From the NCBI RefSeq assembly GCF_022539505.1, contig NW_025899960.1:310001-374000 (forward strand): a DNA stretch of 64,000 bases. The letters are read 5' to 3'. How positions within the stretch are numbered: position 1 is the stretch's first letter; every line of letters begins with the position of its first letter. Under the pieces are notes generated by a model. It saw only the letters and a list, made by a program, of their open reading frames with translations. It had not been told where the DNA came from and ran no database searches. Source of the stretch: Lolium rigidum. Taxonomy: Eukaryota > Streptophyta > Magnoliopsida > Poales > Poaceae. Of this stretch, positions 34,239 to 44,601 are shown one piece after another. The translations under genes were made by a program, and so were the position numbers.

Positions 34239-34874
34239 GGCGATTGTGATTGTAGAATAAGAAGAAGACATGTTCTACATTCATCGAGACCAGGTCACTG
34301 AACTACTATAGTACTATACCGTGCACCTTGCATCTTCAGTAGTAGTCCACCACTCCACCATTCACCGCGAGGCGGATTAACTATATATGCATACATTACA
34401 AGTGGGATTTCAGAAACTTGCTAGTGGTAAATAATCAACTTGTACTTAAATAGGTTTAGCTTGTTAACAATGCGATGGACGTAATCAGCCCGTAAAGTTA
34501 ACACGTCACCGTCGTTTACTTTCGTTGTCTGTTGTCTTTTATGGAAGCCGGTGCAGCGTATTATTAGCGATTGTCGTCGCGTGAGAGTGGACTTGACAAG
34601 TTGATATGTTGCACTGCTGTGGCTATCTTTTTTAAACAGAAGGCCTCATGGCCTGGCTTTATAAATAAAGCCCTCCTGGCAACGGTACATGCAAGTTATA
34701 GTTATACAGACCACACACGCAAACACGCCCAAGGCGTCACAAGTACGACCCTCCCAGGTCCAGAAGACATACAACCCAAACGATACAGAGCCGAACGGCA
34801 CAACTCAGCAGGCTCAACCAAACTAGGTAGAAGCTGAAGCAAGATCTTGGTCAAGTCGCCGCCTGGGTCCTCCG

Positions 34875-37800
34875 CTACTCAGCCCGTAGTCGCGCGTAGA
34901 GCCTCCTGACGTCGTCCACCGCCGCGTCCAGCATCGCCCGGTCCCTCTGTCTGACCAGAACCCTCCAGGACTGCATATGAATGAGCATATGATAGAAAAC
35001 ATCAGCTGGGTTCCCGATCATCTTTCCTTCAAAGACTAGTTTGTTGCGCGTGTTCCAAAGAGTCCAACACATGGCAGCAAACGTGAACTAAACTAGCCTA
35101 CGAAGGGGGCCGTAAAGCCCCTGGGCGATTGCAATGAACTCCCCCGGTCCCGTGGGGTTCCAGTCGCAGTGGAGGAGTTCCCTAACCCCAGCCCACATGA
35201 GTTTGGCGATGGGGCAGGAGAAGAAGATGTGATTGCAATCTTCAATCTCCTGGCACAGAGCGCACCTCCCGTCCGAGGGTCCGTGGCGCTTGGCAACTTG
35301 CTCCGCAGAAGGTAACCTACCACGGATGAGTTGCCAAAGAAACACCCGAATCTTAGGGGGAACCCTGGTGCGCCAAGCTTCTTTGAAACAAGTGACCGTC
35401 GCTCCCTGCGTCAGTGCAAGATAGACCGAACAGGTGGTGTAGGCCCCTGAAGCGTCAAGGGACCAGGACACCTTGTCATCCTCAAGACCCGGTTGCCAAC
35501 CCATGACCTCCCGACGAAGGTTGTCCCATTCAACCATTTCAACCATCCCAAATTGCCGCCGAAATGCAACACCCCACTCCCCAGGGTGCCCATCCGGTGG
35601 CTTGGCGTCAAACACCGAGATGGACGGATCCGTGCAGCAACTGAATAGGTGGGGGAACCTGGCCATAAAAGGGCCCCTCCGAGTCCACCAGTCCAGCCAG
35701 AACCTGGTGCGCCTCCCATTGCGCGCCACGTGCTTGGCTCCAAGTTTGAAATACCATTTAATCTTCTGAATGGAATTCCAAAATTGGGAGCCTCTGGTAG
35801 GGACCGTTTCGTCGAAGAGATCCCTTCCCCCTAGATACTTAGCACGGATGATGTCCGCCCATAGACCATCCGCGTCTTGGTACAACTTCCAAATCCATTT
35901 GAGCATCAAAGCGATGTTCATGAGTTTGGTGTTGAGGATTCCCAATCCTCCAAACGCTTTAGGTTTACAAACCGTAGCCCAATCCACCATGTGGTACTTG
36001 CGTTTGTTGCCCACTCCTTCCCAAAAGAAGCGAGCCCTAGGTCTGTCCATGGCTTTGTGGGTGCTGTCGAAAAGCATGTACAAGCTCATGGCAAACTGCG
36101 GGAGGCTGGACAAGCACGAGTTTGTCAACTCTAGCCTGCCTGCCGAGGCCAAGAATAACCCCTGCCATGGGTCCACCCTGTGCCCAATCTTCTCTGGCAG
36201 GAAGTTCCAGTCCGCTACCCTTAGCGCCTTATCACTGATAGGTAGGCCCAAATATTTGATGGGGAATTCCCCCCGCTTGCAGTTAAGCATGTGGGCCACC
36301 TGATGTTGAAGTTCCAGTGGTACCCCGGTCACCACCACTTCACTCTTATCAAAATTGATCTTTAGCCCTGACATATTCTCGAAACACAACAGGATAACTT
36401 TGAGGTTCGCAATCCCTGCGCCTGTTGGTTTGATCAGAACCAAAGTATCATCAGCGTATTGTAGATGTGTCACCCCCCCCCCCCCAGGGATGAGATGCGG
36501 GACCACTCCCTCGATGTGTCCCGCCCGGTTAGCCTTAGCCAGGATGGCCGCTAGCCCATCTACAATGAAGTCGAATAAGATCGGGGAGAGTGGGTCCCCT
36601 TGTCGGACGCCCCTCGCATTCCGGAAGTACGGACCAACTTCCCCGTTCACATTTATCGCCGTTTGGCCCCCTTTGACCAACTGCATGAGGCGATGCACTA
36701 CCCGTGCCGAGAAGCCCTTCCGCAAGAGAATCTCCTGCAGGAAGTCCCAGCTGACCCTGTCATAGGCCTTCTCGAAATCAAGTTTAAGAAGCAAGCCCTC
36801 TTGCTTTCCCACTCGGAGTTCATGTGCAATCTCGTGGAGAGCCAGAGCGCCCTCATGCAGACATCTCCCTTTGATGAAAGCAGATTGGCTCCGGTCCACC
36901 GTCCTATGAGCTAGCGGTGCTAATCTAATCGCGTACGCCTTAGCCACAAACTTGAAGATGACATTGATCAGAGCGATAGGTCTAAACTGCGTGATCCGCT
37001 CCGCCCCTTTAACCTTGGGAATTAAAGAGATAATTCCAAAGTTAAGCCGGGCGATGTCCACCCTCCCTAGGGCGAAATCATTCAGCATCTGGAGGATGGG
37101 TTCTCGCAGGACTCCCCAGAATCGCTTAAAGAACAGAACCGGTAGCCCGTCCGGTCCCGGTGCAGAGTCCGGTTTCATACTAGCCAGGACCTCGTCGAGG
37201 TCCTCAGCGGTGAAAGCGACCTCCACGCCCCAATTTTCCTCGTCCGAAATCTTCTGATCTGCATCCCAGAGATCAGGGCCAAGGGCAAAGACCCGCTCTT
37301 CCCCTTTGGTCCCCATCAAGCCCTGGTAGAACTGGTAGATGTGATCCATGAGGGCTCGCGGCTCCTCCACCTCGCCCGCCTCGGTGATGAGCCGTGGAAT
37401 AGAACACTTACGTTTGCGGCCATTTGCAATCGCGTGGAAGTAAGCGGTGCACGAGTCACCCTTCAGGGTCCACTGAGTCCTACTCCGCTGACGCCAGTAT
37501 TCCTCGTCCACCCTTTCTAGTGCAACGAGTTGGTCCTCAAGGAAGTACCGGAGGCCCCACCCCTCCTCATCTAAACCGTTGGCATCCGCCACCCAATCTA
37601 GCTCTTCCACCTGGCGCAGAAGGTTGGTACGGAAGTCCCTCTTCTCTTTACCCAAGTTGGCCCCCCCACCCTTTGAGGAATTGCCTGGAGTTCCGCGAGA
37701 CATATTGCCACGCCTCAACCGAGCAACGGTGCGTCCCATGGTCAAAGATGAACCCGCGAATTTTCTCCCTAAGAAGGTCCCCAAACCCCGGCACCCCGAG

Positions 37801-38547
37801 CCACCAGGTCTGGAAGAAGAACCTCGACTGGCAAATAGGTGCGTCCTCGCCACTGCTAAACAAGAGAGGGGAGTGGTCGGACCCCACCCTTGTGATCGTA
37901 GTGAGCGAGCAAAGCGGAAACGCCGCCTCCCAAACCGGCGAAACTAGAACCCGATCTAGTACACACTGAGTTGGTCGAAGTCGTTTATTCGTCCAGGTGT
38001 AGCGGGCCCCTGCCCGTTCCACCTCACGGAGAGCCATAGTAGCGATAGCCTCATTGAACCATCTAACCCTGGACCAAGAGATATTTGCGTTACTCTTGTC
38101 ACTAGCAGCGCGTATCAAGTTGAAGTCGCCCCCAACCACCACCGGGTATGGGGCCGCCGCCACAGCCTGGGTGAGTTCCCCCAAGAACTCATCAGAGCGA
38201 CGGTGATCAGCCTGCCCATAGACCAAGAAGAAGCACCATTTGAGTTTGTTACTACGTTGGTATATCGAGGCACTGATGAAGAAGTTCCCCTTCTGCCATT
38301 GCCCGACCTCGAAGCAATCGTCCCGAAAGCCCAAGAGCATGCCCCCAGAGTACCCCTATGCGGGGACCCAGCTCCACCCGAATTGGCCCCCCATCTCCAA
38401 GCTACGAAGCTCGGAAGCGGAGAAATCCGCCTTAATCGTTTCTTGGAGGGCCACAATGTCAACTCGGTGCTGTCTAAGGTAGGATTTAAGTTGTCCGCGC
38501 CTCCCCGGCTCCCCAAACCCCCTAATATTATATATGAGGGCTCTCAT
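34875..38547 (-). pseudogene. LINE ORF2 (endonuclease, reverse transcriptase, zf-RVT) with three lesions
   Basis: About 1223 codons if unbroken. The endonuclease motifs are NIRGFGEPGRR, LQETIK, GGDFNLIRAASD and VGSDHSPLL. Reverse transcriptase follows (SAPGPDGLPVLFFKRFW, RPIALINVIFK, GVRQGDPLSPILF, LQYADDTLVLIK with YADD intact) and a C-terminal zf-RVT Cys/His domain (CALCQEIEDCNHIFFSCP). The lesions are an amber codon at 38356-38358 (WVPA-stop-GYSGG), a one-base frameshift in the C7 run at 37661-37667 (endonuclease-RT linker), and an amber codon at 35088-35090, where a Trp is usual (RRLV-stop-FTFAAMCW). All other catalytic motifs are intact. No RNase H domain follows. It nicks target DNA and copies the LINE RNA; this copy would need repair or suppression to work. 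Confidence 0.9.
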
Positions 38548-41500
38548 GAGCGAACGCCCCTCGTCGCCCCGCGCCCCTTGCGCACCGTTAACCGGGGGCG
38601 GCGCACCCTTGCGCGTGCCCGAATGTCGTGAAGTGTTAAGTTCTCGTCCGACGACTCTTGTCCGGTCGCGTCCGAGGCCTCCGGTGTGGTATCCGTACCA
38701 CCACCAAGAGCCGCATCCTCCCTGGATGGCGCGCCCTGATCGGTGGCTTCCCTAGCCAACCGGTCCAAAGACGCCTGCTCCTTGCGCGCCGCGAGCGCCG
38801 CAAGGGAAGCCTGGGCCAGCTCTTTCGCCCTAATCAGCTGCAGAGCCTCCTGTGGTGAACCCTTGCCGGGGGCAAACACAATGGCGCTGTCCAACAGAAC
38901 AGACGAGAGGTGTGTATCGGGGAGGGAGGGAAGAATGGAGAAGTCAGCGTCCGTACCTGTCACCGGCGGAAGCTCCAGGTTCTTCGTCGCCGTCATGTTC
39001 TGTGCCTTCTTCATCATGGAAATCGCCGCTGCTCCCGCCGTCCTCGAGCTCTTCTGCACCGGCGTCAGCGGCACCGCCGACTTCTTGGTCACCTTGACCG
39101 GCCCCTTCACCGAGACCGGCACCACCATGGTCCGCTTGCCCTGCACCAGGGAGACCGCCGCCGTCACCTCGCCATGTAGGTCGAGCGCAGGCCCAGAGCC
39201 CTGCCACGCCGCCGCTCCTGTCGCCACAGCCGAGGCAGCCGGCGTGTCCACCTCCATCACCGAGGAAGTCCAGGTCGGGCTCGCCGGCAGAAGCGAGGGG
39301 CTGCTCCCCAGCCCAGGACCGACCGTGTCCGTGACTTGGGACACCGTCTCCCCGGAGGCCAGCGACCCCTCCTCCAGAACCGTGTCCGGCAGGGTAGGGG
39401 GCAGCCCTCCACCCTCCTTCCCCGGGCCGTCCACGTCAACCACGTCGTCCACCTCCGCAAGGATGGCAAAGCGGCCCAAGCCGGCCAACCTTGGGAAGGT
39501 CTTGATGTTGGATCCATATTGATCCGCCACCCTACCCAGCTGTGGAGCACTCCTCGAGCCCCCAAACCCGGCCAGCTGGGCAGAACCCGGGCCTCCACCT
39601 TGCTTGTCGGTGCCCTTGGCCTTCTCCTTGTCTTTGTCATTTCCGCGCCTGCGGTGCCTGTTCCATGCCTCACCATCAGTGCTCCTCTCCTCGGACTCCA
39701 GATCATCCCCGTCGTCGTCGTCTCTCGGAGCCGGTGGGCGGGGTGGTCCACTCGAGCCACCCGCACCCATCGCCCCCAGCTCCGCATGGATTCCCACCGT
39801 AAACGGCTCGCCATTGACACAGAGCTGCACCGTCCCCTTCACCCTCTCCGGGTACCTGCACTGGAATCGCATCCTCACGGGCTCCGTCTTCCACTTCTTG
39901 ATGGACAGCTCATCCACCTCCATCGGACGCCCGACCATCGTCATCGCCGCCATGAGCCGGTCCTTGACCATCAGGCTCCCAGGCAGTCCAGTGATCTGCA
40001 CCCAAACCGATGGGAAGGACGGACCCGATCGAGGGGACACGAACGCCTCACGGATGTCCACATCGCACTTGCTCAGAGGCAGGTAAATCTTGCCGCGCCT
40101 GGTGCTCATCCGTAGTGTCTCCCTCGACGGAAACCTGACGCAGAACTCCGTATCAGACACCCTCGTCACCTGCCAGTCCCAAAGGTCGTCGAGGAGGCTC
40201 TTGAACTCGTCCGACAGCTGCAGCGCCATGAGAGGTGCGGAGGTGAAATGGATCACCGCCTCAAACTGCACGTCCTCCGCCGGAGCTTGGAGCGGCTCCA
40301 CCTCAATGTTGAAGAAACCACCACCCGTGATGGCGTGGCCATAGGACTGCAGCAGCATCGGCCGACCACGTGTGGGACAGCCCGCCGAGACATGGCCGGT
40401 CTTGCTGCAGAGGATGCAGACCGGGTCATTGACGCAGTCCGCCTGGAAGTGGCCCTCCTGCCCACAGCGAAAGCATTCGCCGCCAACCGCGACTGTCGCC
40501 GACCCGCCGGCAGCCTTGGCCTTTCCCTTGGCCTTCGGCTGGGGGGGTGCTCCCTGCACACCACCCTTGGGCTTGCCATGTTGGGCACCGCCGCCACGCG
40601 CTGGCCCCTGCTGCCCGCGGCCCCGTTGCCCCTCCTGCTGCAGGCCCCGCCGGTCCTCACCTTGCCGGCCACCCTCCCAGCGGCCGTTGTTGTTGTTGTA
40701 GGGGCCCTCCTGCCCGATGCCGTCGTAGTAGCGGCCGCCCCCCTGACCTTGCCGGCCCCTGCCATAGCCGTCGTTGTCGAGGCGCCCGCCACCGTCATCG
40801 CGCCCGCCGTAGAAATCAGCGCGGGCGCCGCCATCCGCGCGCCCTCCTCCCTCGGAGCGCCCGCCACCGTCAGAGCGGCCACCACCGTAGCCGACGTTGG
40901 CGCCGCCCGAGTAGTTGTTGCCATGCCGCCCGCCGTTGGCACCGGAACCACGGCCCTGGTTGTCTGAGCGGAAGTCCCCGCCGCCGTGATCGTCGAAGCG
41001 CCTCTTCCGGCCATCGCCGCCCGCACCACCGTAGCCTCCACTGCCGCCACCTCCTCCGTTGCCCCCGCCCGCCATCGCCACCACCTCCGCAAAGGATCGA
41101 GTGAGAGGGGAAGGAGCTGGAATTCGGACAAGAGTGCGGAAGGGGAGAGTGGTGCCGCGCCGCACTCGCTCTTCAGGTCTCGCAGGGAACCCTAGATCGG
41201 GGTCTCTGCACCCTTTAGGGATCCAGAGCCAGCGCCGGAGCTGGGCTTGGGCCAGGTCCGCCAGGTCCACCGAGGCCACCCGCAGCCCAACAGAGGAAGA
41301 AACCCCTCCTTCTCTGTCCCCACAGCCAAGGGGCGGGCCCAACAGAAGAAAAGGCTGGTCCAGCCCATCCGGCCCAGGAGCACACCAAGGCCCAGGACCA
41401 GCACCTTCCGAGGCCGGGGCCCACGAGCGAGAACTAGAGACTGGGGACGTCAGCACCTCCGGCGACCCCCGCCGCGCCGCACCCATCTCCCCGCCGTCCG

Positions 41501-42014
41501 GCGTCGGGGGCCGGACGACCTCAGCGCTCGGAGTGGATCCCCAGGCCTGGAGAGCGCTGCCGCATCTCCGTGCACCAACCCCGCGCGAGGCGCCCCGCTC
41601 CCGCGGGAGGGGCTCACGATTCCCAAATCGTGAACGCATACCTCCCGGCGCAAAAGCCGCCCGCCGCCGTTGACCGCGTCGGCCAGCGCCGCCCACGCCG
41701 TCGAGAGCCCGCTCCAGGAAGCCACCCAAGGTTGCCCGGGCAGAGGGTCGACGAGGAGGCGCGCCGTCAGAGGAAGGCTCCTCCTCTGACTCCGAAGCCG
41801 AGTCCATCCCCGCGTACAGCTCCTCCGCCGCGAGGGGGCCGCCCTTCGCCCAGAACTTGCCCCAGCCTCCCGCCGAGAGACGCCCAGGAGCCGACGCCGT
41901 CCCGCACGCCGCGCCGGTCGGCGGCGGCCGCCCCACCTCGCCGGCAAGATCTGGAATTTGAAAATCGCCGCTGCGGACGCCAGAGCCCGTCCGTACGGGC
42001 GAACCGTTATCCAT
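38544..42014 (-). CDS. LINE ORF1 protein (RNA-binding, two zinc knuckles, DUF4283-like)
   Basis: Open for 1156 codons from 42014. A more natural start is the in-frame ATG at 41075 (MAGGGNGGGGG), giving 843 residues; the upstream 313 codons may be a GC-rich leader that happens to lack stops. After a Gly/Arg/Asp-rich RGG-like stretch come two CCHC knuckles (CFRCGQEGHFQADC and CILCSKTGHVSAGC, plus-strand span about 40370-40475). A DUF4283-like domain (FEAVIHFTSAP ... VWVQITGLPGSLM) precedes them in evolutionary order but follows them here, and then a long variable C-terminus. It binds LINE RNA to form the transposition particle. The stop overlaps the ORF2 start as ATGA (38547-38544). Confidence 0.85.
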   Translation of the reverse strand: MDNGSPVRTGSGVRSGDFQIPDLAGEVGRPPPTGAACGTASAPGRLSAGGWGKFWAKGGPLAAEELYAGMDSASESEEEPSSDGAPPRRPSARATLGGFLERALDGVGGAGRRGQRRRAAFAPGGMRSRFGNREPLPRERGASRGVGARRCGSALQAWGSTPSAEVVRPPTPDGGEMGAARRGSPEVLTSPVSSSRSWAPASEGAGPGPWCAPGPDGLDQPFLLLGPPLGCGDREGGVSSSVGLRVASVDLADLAQAQLRRWLWIPKGCRDPDLGFPARPEERVRRGTTLPFRTLVRIPAPSPLTRSFAEVVAMAGGGNGGGGGSGGYGGAGGDGRKRRFDDHGGGDFRSDNQGRGSGANGGRHGNNYSGGANVGYGGGRSDGGGRSEGGGRADGGARADFYGGRDDGGGRLDNDGYGRGRQGQGGGRYYDGIGQEGPYNNNNGRWEGGRQGEDRRGLQQEGQRGRGQQGPARGGGAQHGKPKGGVQGAPPQPKAKGKAKAAGGSATVAVGGECFRCGQEGHFQADCVNDPVCILCSKTGHVSAGCPTRGRPMLLQSYGHAITGGGFFNIEVEPLQAPAEDVQFEAVIHFTSAPLMALQLSDEFKSLLDDLWDWQVTRVSDTEFCVRFPSRETLRMSTRRGKIYLPLSKCDVDIREAFVSPRSGPSFPSVWVQITGLPGSLMVKDRLMAAMTMVGRPMEVDELSIKKWKTEPVRMRFQCRYPERVKGTVQLCVNGEPFTVGIHAELGAMGAGGSSGPPRPPAPRDDDDGDDLESEERSTDGEAWNRHRRRGNDKDKEKAKGTDKQGGGPGSAQLAGFGGSRSAPQLGRVADQYGSNIKTFPRLAGLGRFAILAEVDDVVDVDGPGKEGGGLPPTLPDTVLEEGSLASGETVSQVTDTVGPGLGSSPSLLPASPTWTSSVMEVDTPAASAVATGAAAWQGSGPALDLHGEVTAAVSLVQGKRTMVVPVSVKGPVKVTKKSAVPLTPVQKSSRTAGAAAISMMKKAQNMTATKNLELPPVTGTDADFSILPSLPDTHLSSVLLDSAIVFAPGKGSPQEALQLIRAKELAQASLAALAARKEQASLDRLAREATDQGAPSREDAALGGGTDTTPEASDATGQESSDENLTLHDIRARARVRRPRLTVRKGRGATRGVRS

Positions 42015-42029
42015 CGCTGTGGCTATCTT

Positions 42030-42289
42030 ATACTACGTACATATATCCACAACTAAGAGGCTAGGTATCAGTGCTATCAAACAAAAAACAAAACAAAAAA
42101 GGCTAGGTATCAGTTCGAACAACCTCTCTCGGTCGGTTGGGATAAGATTGTACTTTAATTGTGCGCATGGGTGTGGTCGGATACATAGCTATATGTGTTG
42201 GTCAAATAATCCACCACTTGGTCTTGCGAGGAGATGAACCTTATGTCAACTCGGCATGTTTTGTGCACCTATCCGTGTTAGCATGTTGG
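42030..42289. other. Short unassigned flank between LINE and LINE fragment
   Basis: Contains two copies of GGCTAGGTATCAGT (about 42060 and 42101) around an A-rich CAAAAAACAAAACAAAAAA stretch. No coding frame or terminal repeat was recognised. Confidence 0.4.
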
Positions 42290-42640
42290 TGGATACTGCA
42301 CAAGGCTTATGATAGGGTGGAACGGATCTTGCTAGAGAATATGATGCCTAAGCTTGGATTTGAGGAGAGATGGGTTTCCACGATGATGGCTTGTCTGAAG
42401 TAGGTAAGATATCAAATGCGTTTTAATTCTGAAGAAACCGACATGTTTGTTCCTACAAGACGGCTACCACAAGGACATAATCCATCTCCTTATTTATTCT
42501 TGTTATGTGCGGAGGGCTTATCCAGTCTCATGTTGTATGAAGAAGAAGTTGGTGGTATTGATGGGGTACAGGTGTGCAGAAATGCACCGTTAATTTCACA
42601 CATTTTATTTGTAGATGATTCCCTAATCCTCCCGGTGACT
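42290..42640 (+). pseudogene. Fragment of a second LINE reverse transcriptase
   Basis: The plus-strand frame reads HKAYDRVERILLENMM, LGFEERWVSTMMACLK, stop, VRYQMRFN, LPQGHNPSPYLFLLCAEGLS, APLISHILFVDDSLIL. These are the RT motifs from the first catalytic region to the (Y/F)xDD box, here FVDD. A TAG at 42401-42403 interrupts the frame, and the fragment ends abruptly near 42640. It belongs to a different LINE family from the one at 34630-42015 and lies on the opposite strand. It is dead on both length and stop grounds. Confidence 0.8.
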
Positions 42641-43037
42641 GGAAGTGGGTGGCGGCGGAAGGTCGTACGTGGTGTAGCGTTAGGATCTGCGGAGGTGCGC
42701 CGCGGCGGAGCGGATCTTCGCTGCCTCATCCTTTTCATGGGCAGCGTCGTGGCCGGTCGAGCTCCCACCGTGGCCAATATGGCCGCCTCTGCGTCCATTC
42801 AACCTGCTGCCCGATGCCTTCGCGATGCGGTGTGCGGATCAATCGGTGGTGCGCTGGCGCCAAAATTGGGTGGATGGTGCGGCAATAGAAGCAATGGAGG
42901 AGGATAGCGTTTTGACCCGCATTGGCCGTCCTGACCGCAATATTTAGCGGCCAATGCTGGTTGAAAGCGGTGCCTTTCAAAAATATTACGGACCAGACCG
43001 CAATGCGGTGTCTAATCTAGCCCAAAAAAGCCTCTAA
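42641..43037. other. Unassigned GC-rich sequence
   Basis: No supported gene. CCGCATTGGCCGTCCTGACCGCAATATT and GGTGCC.. GACCAGACCGCAATGCGGTG near 42920-43010 share CCGCA(A)T motifs and look like the end of a small DNA transposon, but I could not find a partner end. Confidence 0.35.
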
Positions 43038-44461
43038 GAGCATCTCCACTTGCATGCCCCAAATAGTCGTCGGCAGGAGTGTCGACACTGCTGTATGGGG
43101 GCCGCCGGTAGTGCATCCTTTATTTGGAGACGTTGTTCACACACCAGCGCCCCCCACCCCCCCCATACGGCAGCCCCCAAAACTATTTTGTCTTTTTACA
43201 ATATTTTGAAACAATATATCAATCACATTTTATTCATACTATACTAAATTATTCATACAATCACCTTAAATTATTCATACAATCAAACAAATGGAAATTA
43301 AATTATTCATACAATCAAATAAATAGAAATTAAATCATGCATTGTTGGCGGCTCCTCTCCTTGCTCAGAAATGCGCAGCTAGATCCGTCTGAAGTTGAGT
43401 ATGGACATATGCATCTCGAATTTCATGATGCATGTGAAAAAAACAGCAAATTCTTAGGGTACATGCTCTACCTTAGCAAGAGGCCCTTGATACTCAAATA
43501 GTTGATTATGATGCATACATTCGTCGCGCTCGCTCTCAATGATAAGGACGGCTCGGCAAAACCTGTAGAGAGTCTGTGAACATGTCGACTCCGCGTGGCT
43601 GTATCTGGTGCTCCGTATGCAAGAAAGCGTATAGCAGTAGTGCACTTCTGGATTGAGGTGAAATCCCACAAACCTGTGCAATCTTGTTTGGCCATGAAAT
43701 AGTTGTACGCCATAGACAATATTCATAAAAAGATCCTTGTTCATCCAAAACCGGCGCCAAAATTCTTTCGGCGAATGAATCGTGTTGCCGTTCAAGTATT
43801 CGGCATTGCGCCGGTATGACGATGTCGGTTGATGTTCCTCCTCTTGCCATCTTTGATTCGTCGCGTCGAGGCACAACAAACAAAGGATGGCGAACGCGGA
43901 GCAAGCTCATCAGAATCAGTTGCTGCTATTGCCGCCGGACAGCTTCAACGTTCTGCTCCTTCGTGAATAGCGGCACCAATATCTCGTCGTCCCTGTCCAC
44001 CGTGGCAATCCGATGAACACCTTGCGGGAGGAGCGGTTGAGCGGCGGTGGCGGCCGGCGAGCTCTGTTCCGGGCGAAACAGCGGCCGCCGGTCGAGGGGG
44101 TGGCGGCCGTGTCAATGGCCAGCAGTTCCTGGACAGGCGGTGGTGTCTATTGCAAGGAGGGGCGTGACGACAACGACGGTGGCGATCTAGAGGGGTGGGA
44201 GTCGGCTCGGGCGTGTGTAGGAGGTGGGGAAAGCGGTGCGTCTGGCTGCCAGGCGGAGCCCATGTGCGTTCTCTGAAGTGCCGCGAGGCGCCAGCGCGTC
44301 CGGTCCGCTTCCTCTACAAAGAGGTCGGCATGGAGTTACCGGTTTTTCTATTAGACTCGAAAACTAGCCGGCGCCTTTTAAAACGTACCAGTATAAACCT
44401 AAAAACTACACCTGCCCCTAATACGCTATCTAGGCTATTAGGGGGCGTAGGTGGACATGTT
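43038..44461. mobile_element. Degenerate PIF/Harbinger element
   Basis: The left end GAGCATCTCCACTTGCATGC (43038, after TAA) pairs imperfectly with the right end ..GGTGGACATGTTC (to 44461, before TAG). The 3-bp flank would be TAA/TAG, one mismatch from a proper duplication. Inside are a minus-strand transposase fragment (43454-43910) and a GC-rich plus-strand segment (44010-44280). The boundaries are therefore approximate. Confidence 0.55.
43454..43910 (-). pseudogene. Harbinger transposase fragment
   Basis: Minus strand. Frame 1 gives SPKEFWRRFWMNKDLFMNIV (about 43790). The next frame gives IQKCTTAIRFLAYGAPDTAT (43665 region). The first frame returns with STCSQTLYRFCRAVLI. In plant Harbinger/plant-transposon-protein transposases these three blocks follow each other in one frame, so at least two frameshifts have occurred. 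The catalytic DDE residues lie farther downstream and are missing. No function is expected. Confidence 0.8.
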
Positions 44462-44601
44462 CTAGCCTGGATAATAGATAATGAACCAAATTTTTGTTTG
44501 TGCTGTAGGATGTTGCGTCTTCTCAGATTGCTCTTACAATAGCAGTATAGCACCGTGATCAACATCCTGCAGAACACACTCAGGATCTGTTCCGAGCCTA
44601 A

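Larger units (their letters stand above)
34616..42029 (-). mobile_element. L1-type LINE with 14-bp target duplication
   Basis: The LINE body is 34630-42015. It is flanked by the identical 14-mer GCTGTGGCTATCTT at 34616-34629 and 42016-42029. On the minus strand it carries ORF1 (ending 38544) and ORF2 (38547-34875), a short 3' UTR and a brief A-run next to the duplication (34630-34636). The left end of the body falls one base before an ATG, so the 5' leader is very short or truncated. The insertion is 450 bp upstream of the receptor kinase start, in the same orientation. Confidence 0.92.

Noticed and set aside
36474..36486. C-run in LINE ORF2 as a frameshift
   Set aside because: The reading frame continues on both sides (Gly-rich) into the intact YADD motif, so it is not a lesion.
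38743..42064. Long plus-strand frames opposite LINE ORF1 (up to 259 codons)
   Set aside because: They mirror the ORF1 codons in a GC-rich gene; the minus-strand frame has zinc knuckles and the DUF4283-like region, while the plus frames have only low-complexity Ala/Arg/Pro.
42416..42907. A 163-codon open frame on the plus strand
   Set aside because: Only the first 75 or so codons are LINE RT; after FVDDSLIL the frame runs into unrelated GC-rich sequence, so the whole frame is not a gene.
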